Assembly: GCF_950295315.1 (NCBI RefSeq)
Contig: NC_080162.1
Coordinates: 70,872,697 to 70,936,696, forward strand
Reading direction: 5' to 3'
DNA length: 64,000 bases
Origin: Erinaceus europaeus
Lineage: Eukaryota; Chordata; Mammalia; Eulipotyphla; Erinaceidae
Shown here: positions 58,797 through 64,000 of the stretch, in pieces
Numbering within the stretch: the stretch's first letter is position 1
Layout of the letters: every line of letters starts with the position of its first letter
The notes under the pieces: generated by a model
What the model was told of the DNA's origin: nothing
What the model saw: the letters and a program-made list of their open reading frames with translations, nothing else
The model's database searches: none
Translations under genes and position numbers: made by a program

Positions 58797-59015
58797 TCTC
58801 TCTCTCTCTCCCCCTCTCTTACTCACTTCTGTGTGCACCCACCCTCCCTGTACACACAGGTTCTCAAAATGGCCCTGAGGAACCTCTGCTGGTTGAGGCA
58901 CCTGTGGACAGACTCAGGGTGGGTCTCCAGGCTTGGTGAACAGGGTGGTGGGAGGACATGGAGGTGTCTTACCAATGTACAGCCCCTGTAGGCCCATCTC
59001 CGGGATAGCCAGCAT
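45250..59015 (-). CDS. HSPA12B: Heat shock 70 kDa protein 12B, atypical Hsp70
   Basis: Divergent cytosolic Hsp70-family protein, mainly endothelial, linked to angiogenesis and endothelial protection; it keeps the actin-like ATPase fold but lacks a normal substrate-binding lid. The 13 coding exons on the - strand, 5' to 3', are 59015-58973, 57385-57288, 56273-56149, 53003-52817, 52505-52401, 51888-51772, 49067-48893, 48329-48243, 47923-47819, 47717-47459, 47044-46941 and 45905-45250, plus the first listed, giving 12 joints checked below. Every intron is GT-AG, phases agree, and the sum is 2,061 bp, 686 codons plus stop, as I recall for human. Visible motifs: phosphate-1 loop [13 protein letters not shown], phosphate-2 [11 protein letters not shown], and adenosine motif [10 protein letters not shown]. 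The N-terminus is Ser/Pro-rich ([14 protein letters not shown]). Correction on count: the listed coordinates are twelve coding exons; with the upstream noncoding exon the gene has thirteen. Confidence 0.96.
45906..46940. repeat. HSPA12B last intron: SINE fragments
   Basis: + strand short-type copies at 46,215-46,345 (gtggctaaagcactagactt), 46,345-46,462 and 46,463-46,610 (ataatggttatgcaaaaagg). The tail of an unclassified element, tggcaaacgccagaagaaga, is at 46,192-46,215. The rest is unique. Confidence 0.65.
49068..51771. repeat. HSPA12B intron: SINE block at 50.2-51.0 kb
   Basis: 49,068-50,220 is unique sequence. Then a (TTTA)n-led SINE (50,228-50,420), a - strand short SINE (50,435-50,590), a + strand short-family copy (50,664-50,745) splitting a further element, and a - strand long form (50,768-51,018). 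51,020-51,771 is unique. Confidence 0.65.
52050..52190 (-). repeat. Short SINE fragment in HSPA12B intron
   Basis: tatttattcacttatttgtc, gagagaatgaaagagacca, then a worn tRNA-like end (ctatccaagtgagctatttc). Confidence 0.5.
53004..56148. repeat. HSPA12B large intron: nested SINE block
   Basis: MIR-like segment 53,060-53,200; unique sequence to 53,800; a + strand SINE (53,817-54,040) with CT run; a + strand short SINE (54,308-54,409 and 54,769-54,845) split by a full-length long form (54,410-54,757), with aagagtgatgttctgg repeated on both sides (one change); + strand short family 55,111-55,235; + strand subtype with gtggtgcacctggttg 55,235-55,450; + strand long form 55,465-55,770 with an (A/AAAG)n tail to 55,820. 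55,830-56,110 is unique. Confidence 0.75.
57386..58972. repeat. HSPA12B intron: CA-repeat cluster
   Basis: (CA)n at 58,024-58,092, a mixed (CA/TACA)n at 58,741-58,796 followed by (TC)n to 58,812, and GT/G-rich runs at 57,661-57,698. Otherwise unique; no exon supported. Confidence 0.85.
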
Positions 59016-59026
59016 CTTTGCAGACC

Positions 59027-59971
59027 CTGTGGCTGTGAACAGGAACAGACAAGCAGAATGGCATTTACTTGTTCCTCTGTTTCCTCACTGAATGTTTATT
59101 CATTTAATTTACTTACTTTGGGCTGGAGTCCTTTGAAAAAAAATCATAGCCATTATTTTTTTTTACTAATAAATTCTTCAGCTTGTTCTTCCAACAAATA
59201 AGCACTTTTTTTTTTCTTTTATTTTTCCCCAGAGCACTGATCAACTTGGTTTTATGGTGGTGCTGGGGATTGAACCTGGGATATTGAGGCCTCAGGCACT
59301 AAAGTCTTTTTGCATAACTATTACGCTATTTTCCCAGTCCAACAGATAAAGACTTAAAGGATTACATCCACAACGCCACTATGCCACCAAAATGGACAGA
59401 GAAAGTGTACCAAGGAACAAAATGACATGTGATCTTGAGGGTGGGGAGCACTCTGGAGTGGAGGTGTAATTTTGAGAGCCACTGTCATGGGTGGCTTGGC
59501 CAAGAGTAAAGTTGGAGAAGGGAAAGGAGAGGTGAGTAGAGGATGGAGGGCTGGCCAAGAAGATGGAGACCTGTGGTTCCATGAGGATCATAAGAGAAGG
59601 GTGTGGAGCCTGGAAAACTTGGAGACATTGCTAGGTGAGGCTGTTTTCAGGATGCTGGGCTGCATTTCAGGGGATAATGGAGATGGGAGTCAGGCGGGCA
59701 CAGGGGAGGAGCCAGCAGAGGGTGAGAGGATAGAGGTGACATTTGAGAAGTGTGGCTGAGATCAGGAGTTGATGGGTGAGCAGTAGCTGGAGGAATGGAG
59801 AGCTTGCAGGAAGAGTGAAAGAAGCTTTAGCTTCACCTTCCCAGACTCAATGCTACTGTCCTCAGCTTGGCAGCCCCGCTAAACAAAGATGGGCCCTACT
59901 CCCTCTCCGGAGCCGATGGCCCAATCAGAAAACTTTGCTTACATAACACAGGTAGATAAAGCTGGGTACTG

Positions 59972-60007
<36 letters not shown>

Positions 60008-62928
60008 CCTATTCATGTACAGTTCACACAACCCAACCCTCTAGCGGACACATTCAGGATAGATACTCTTATGTGGCTAGCACCATGGAGATTCCTAGAC
60101 ACCCAAGGTCCCAGGGCCATCTCAGGTGCTTAGCTGGTGCTGGGGAATCAGAATCAGAGGAGGAACTTGTGTCCAGCTCAAGCTGAGGGAGTGAAGAAAT
60201 GCTGATGGGTGGACTGGAGGCAGAGTGGATAAAGCATTAAGTCTCTAGTTCAGTTCCTGACAACACATGTACCAGAGTGATGCTGTTTTTTCTTCTTCTC
60301 TCCCCTTATCTCTTTCATTAATAAGTAAATAGATAAACTCTTAAAGAGAAAAAAAAGAAGAGACGTGATAGAGTGTGAGTTCCTACTAGCTCTCAAACAC
60401 TGATGATATGTATCCATTTCCAATTCTGCACTCACAGTTTTCATGTGGCTAGCTTGAAATCACTCATGGTGGGAGTATTTATATTGCAGAAATTGGCAAG
60501 AACTATAAGTCAGTGTTCTCTCCCTCTGTGAGAGTAAAGGACATACTCATACCACTGGATCAAGGCCACAAGGGAAAAACTGGCAGCTCTATTTGTTCAC
60601 TGTTTTGACTCTTCTGTAAAAACTTATTTGACCAGTTCTTTGTGCCAGATTCTATGCTCAGTGCCAAAGAAATACTTTGTTCAATGAATGAATGGACTTT
60701 CTGGACCAAGGCTATTTATTGTAGCTGGAGAAGAAATCATTTAAATCCACCAAGAAACAGAACTTCAGGAATCATCACTCAAATCCTATGCGTATAATCT
60801 TCCCAGCTCTCTGAAATTTGCCCAGTTATCAGCCATCTTTGAGTGCCTGGTACAACCAGTGCTCCTACAGTGGGGTCTCAGAGTTGCAAAATCCTGTGCT
60901 GGCTCCTAGTTAGAGTATGTTGTCAGTTCTCTGTGGCACAGTGCCCTTCCCTGTAAAATGGGTCACATGGGGGTGTGTGTGTGAGGACTAAGTCCAGGTA
61001 AGGAAGGTAGTAGATAAAGCCAGGGAGTCAGATAAAATGAGCAGGTGTTCTTTTCTTTCATGTGGTGGGTGCAGAATTTTGATCTTGAGACTGCTATCCT
61101 AGCCACTCCGAATTCTTTATGGAGAGAGGGAAGATCCAAAGTGATTTGTGTTAGAGAAGGACCCTGCTGCTTTCTTTTCTTTCTTTCTTTCTTTCTTTTT
61201 TTTTCTTTTCTTTCTTTCTTTCTTTTTTTTTTTTTTTTTTTTTTTTTACCAGAGTACTGATCCACTCTGGCTTATGGTGGTATGGGGACTGAACCTGGGA
61301 CTTTCAGGCATGAGAGTCTCTTTGCATAATCATTATGCTATCTGCCCCCACCCACGGACCCTGCTGATTTCTTACATGGTGGAAGAAGAGGGTGTGGCCA
61401 GGCAAGCATGCACACATTCCCCAGTTATCTTTGGGAGCCCACTTAGCACCAGGGACACACACAGAGAAATATGCAAGGAAGATGCTGATCAACAGCCTCA
61501 GTTCTCAAAAGCAATGTCCAGGGAGAGTATATAGCTGGAAGCATGGGGAAGAGAGGCTGAACGGATCACCATTATTTTCATACTGGTGATATTTTCATTA
61601 TCAGAATAATTAAGTGGTGCAGGTTGATTTACATAGAAAGCAACTATTTCCTGGCTATAAGCACATGCTAAACTCTGGCCTAGATCCTATCCTTCCCCCG
61701 GAAAGACCCTTTACCCTACCCATGGACTCACCCCTATATTTGGCCTGGTAGTGTTCTCTAATCTCAGCTTCACCCTGGCCCTTGGCCCTGACTTCTTCCC
61801 AAGAGGCATAACCTATCAGGACAGGGTGTGGTTGAATAGAGACTTAAGACACTCATTACAGACAGCCCCCACCCCAAGCTCACTTTTTTTGTCCCTGATG
61901 AAGAGAATTCTCTGAGAGAGAGAGAGGGAGAGAGAAAGAGAGAGGTGTTACTGGATTTCAGTGCTCCACACATACCTGTTCTCCACCAATAAGGACAAAG
62001 GATGCCCCAGCTTTGCTCCCCTCCCTTCCTTTCTTTTCACTGGGATCCGCAGGTAGAGGTCACAGGTAGATGCAGGGCCTACGGGGCAGATCGGAACCCA
62101 TCTTCTCTGAAAATGAGCCCTCAAGAAGACAAGGGAGGCGTCTGTGGAGTGAAGAAGCGCCCTCATCCAAAACTGGAGGGGGCTGCAGTCCCTCCCTGTC
62201 CTCAGCTTTTCAGTCCATACATCCTGCCCCACCTCGGTGGGTCCTCATCATGGGAGCAGCCAGTTCACAAACAACCTCGGTCCCTCAAGTCCAGACCTGA
62301 AGCCTCTCCCACCTTCTGCCCACCAGGCAGGCCCCTCTCACCTCCCTCACCTTCTGGGGCTCCGGGGCTGCCTGTGCTCGCTGGTCTCACAGGGAGTCCA
62401 TGTTTTTAGAGTAATTCCCACCCAGACCCTCCCCTGCACAAGCTAGTTTCGCTGACTAGCCCCCCTGGAAGCCCACCTCACCTGAACGCCCAAGCTGGTA
62501 TCGCTGACCCGTTGGTCCACAATCTGGAACAAGGGCTCAACTCCAACTTCCCGGTCCTCCGACCCTAGGACAGCCCCCTCCCCAGAGGGTCACCCCCCTC
62601 CCAAATCACGCTCAACCCTGGGGTCTCCACCTCCAGCCTCCTCAAACCTGCTCCCTGGAGCAGTCCTGGTTCCTACCTTAGCCCCTCACTCCGCCCCACT
62701 AACGACCCTTTCCAGCATCCCCACTCTCTGCAGAGCGTGTAGGGTTCCCAAACAGTACGGAAGTGCAAGTTCTCTACCCCTCGGCGTCCCCGCAAGCGCA
62801 GCTTCAGAGCGGAGAGGGACTGGCAGACCAGTCCCCCAGCACAGTCAGCAGGGCAGAAAGCCCATGGCGAGGTCTCCACCGACAGCCCGCTACCTGGGGT
62901 CCGGCTGCACCCCCGGCCCTGGACTCAC
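59027..62928. repeat. HSPA12B intron 1: sparse SINEs, (CA)n, CT runs
   Basis: - strand short-family SINE 59,205-59,345; (CA)n 59,972-60,005; + strand SINE fragment 60,220-60,350; (CTTT)n and poly-T leading a - strand short-family SINE 61,171-61,355; (GA)n 61,911-61,944. The exon carrying the start codon begins at about 59,026, after the acceptor cagccacag. 59,400-59,970, 60,360-61,160 and 61,360-62,900 are unique without supported exons. Confidence 0.65.
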
Positions 62929-63200
62929 CTCCGCTCTCCGGACAGCTAAACGACTGCGCTGCCGCTGCGCCCCGGGGCTCCCAGGCGGTGGTCTTGCCCG
63001 CCCAGCCCTCGACGTGCGCCGCCAACAGCCCGCCTGCCGCGCCGCCCCCACCCCGCGCGGGATGGCCGAGCTCCAGCCCAGATGTGCGCGGCCGGGGCGG
63101 GGCCTGCTCCTCTGAGCGGCCTCCCCGGGCCCAGCCTGGCCAGGAGTCCCAGACCCCTCCCTGCGCCCCTCCTGCGCGCCAGAGCCAGGCGCCCCGCCGG
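62929..63200 (-). promoter_or_regulatory. HSPA12B: HSPA12B CpG island promoter and noncoding exon 1
   Basis: The CpG-rich block has a consensus donor on the - strand, CGGAG/GTGAGT, with exon end at 62,929. I infer a noncoding exon 1 between there and about 63,100. It splices to the exon at 59,026 that carries the start codon. No TATA box is seen. The exact start site cannot be read from sequence. Confidence 0.55.
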
Positions 63201-63902
63201 GCCTCCTCCGCCCCAACAGCAGCCCAGGGGGTGGAGAGGGCTGGTGAGGGCGGTGCAGGGAGGGGAAGAGGAATTCCAGACCCCTCGTCCGTCAACTGCA
63301 GCCCGGCTGCGGAGGGGCTCCCTCGCCCTGCCCCCACAGGCCCACTTCGGGGCCTCAACCTAAGCCAACCTATCTGTGAGGAGAGCCTGAGCCTTGCAGG
63401 GTCTTCTCAGCCCCCCTCCCCCAGATAGATCACCCGCCACCCCGCATCCCTAGCACTGTCCCCAAAGGTCAGACAGAAGAGGCTGAATGAGATTGGGAGG
63501 GCCCTTGAGCCCCCTGGGGCCGAGCTCTGCCCTCACTGAAGGTTGGGACATTGCAGGAAGGGTTCCTAGCAGGGGCATCTCTCAGATCTCATCATGCAGG
63601 AGCACCCAACCCTCTTCTGGGTGTATTTGGGAGCACTCACAGTTCTGCCAGCCTCCTCTAAAGCAGCGGACTTACCTTGCTTTCCCCCCTCCCACACACA
63701 AACACCCTTTCTGGCAGGGCCTGGGCCTCTTCCTCTCTTCTATGGCCTCACAGAAACTTTAGGCTGGGTAGGGGTGGCATGGGGGCCAATGATTGTTGCT
63801 CAGTCTAGTCTCTCCCTTCTGAGGACCTGGCCTCTTGTCTGCTCACACAATCCTCTTCTTAGATAAGCCTCCTGCAGTTCTTTGAGCAGCGCAATGCTCC
63901 CC

Positions 63903-63905
<3 letters not shown>
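63201..63905. other. Upstream flank of HSPA12B, no gene seen
   Basis: GC-rich then mixed sequence. In human the next gene on this side is SIGLEC1, but none of it is recognised here. Confidence 0.5.

Positions 63906-63958
<53 letters not shown>
63906..63958. repeat. (CA)n microsatellite
   Basis: About 26 uninterrupted CA units near the window end. Confidence 0.97.
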
Positions 63959-63962
<4 letters not shown>

Positions 63963-64000
63963 CCACCTTTGTGGGGATTGGTTTTCTTCCAGGCAACACT

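Noticed and set aside
62763..63428. 221-codon + strand and 184-codon - strand frames in the HSPA12B CpG island
   Set aside because: Low-complexity Pro/Ala/Gly/Arg frames; no family resemblance.

Overview
This window is mammalian nuclear DNA, almost certainly hedgehog (Erinaceidae, probably Erinaceus). Two things point there. First, four single-direction genes match human 20p13 in order and relative orientation: CENPB, SPEF1 and ADISSP/C20orf27 on the + strand, then HSPA12B on the - strand. Second, the intergenic and intronic space is packed with tRNA-derived SINEs whose body (cggtagcgcag-type A box, ggttcgagccc-type B box, and a core reading gacctgcttcaccgcctgtg) I recognise as the hedgehog families. 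The species call is inference from memory, not a search.

Layout. 1-2.5 kb: CENPB, a single-exon gene whose first ~31 codons lie upstream of the window. 5.6-8.9 kb: complete SPEF1, seven coding exons, 236 codons, with a promoter carrying ZNF143/THAP11-like and RFX X-box-like sites. 9.0-25.5 kb: no host gene, a dense nest of SINEs and other repeats containing one nearly intact provirus (15,672-23,478, - strand). 25.9-27.2 kb: CpG island, taken as the ADISSP promoter with a noncoding first exon. 35.4-43.8 kb: the five ADISSP coding exons (174 codons). 44.5-63.1 kb: complete HSPA12B on the - strand, 13 coding exons, 686 codons, with an upstream noncoding exon in a second CpG island. ADISSP and HSPA12B converge tail to tail. 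All splice sites used are GT-AG, and the summed exon lengths give whole open frames of the lengths I recall for the human proteins.

The most interesting element is the provirus. It is a class II (betaretrovirus/IAP-like) endogenous retrovirus with two 471-bp LTRs differing at only 3 positions, a perfect 6-bp target duplication (AGAAAT), a tRNA-Lys3-type primer binding site, a polypurine tract, gag, pro and pol in three successive -1 frames, and no recognisable env. It shows a textbook -1 frameshift site (TTTAAAC plus a predicted H-type pseudoknot) at the gag stop, an N-terminal membrane segment on Gag, tandem repeats between its two zinc knuckles, and a 15-bp perfect hairpin in the env-less 3' region. 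One frame break in gag and one in-frame stop at the start of pol disable this copy. LTR identity implies a recent insertion.

The host genes do not form a pathway: a centromere protein of transposase ancestry, a ciliary/flagellar microtubule protein, a secreted/adipose factor, and an atypical endothelial Hsp70. They are a conserved syntenic block.
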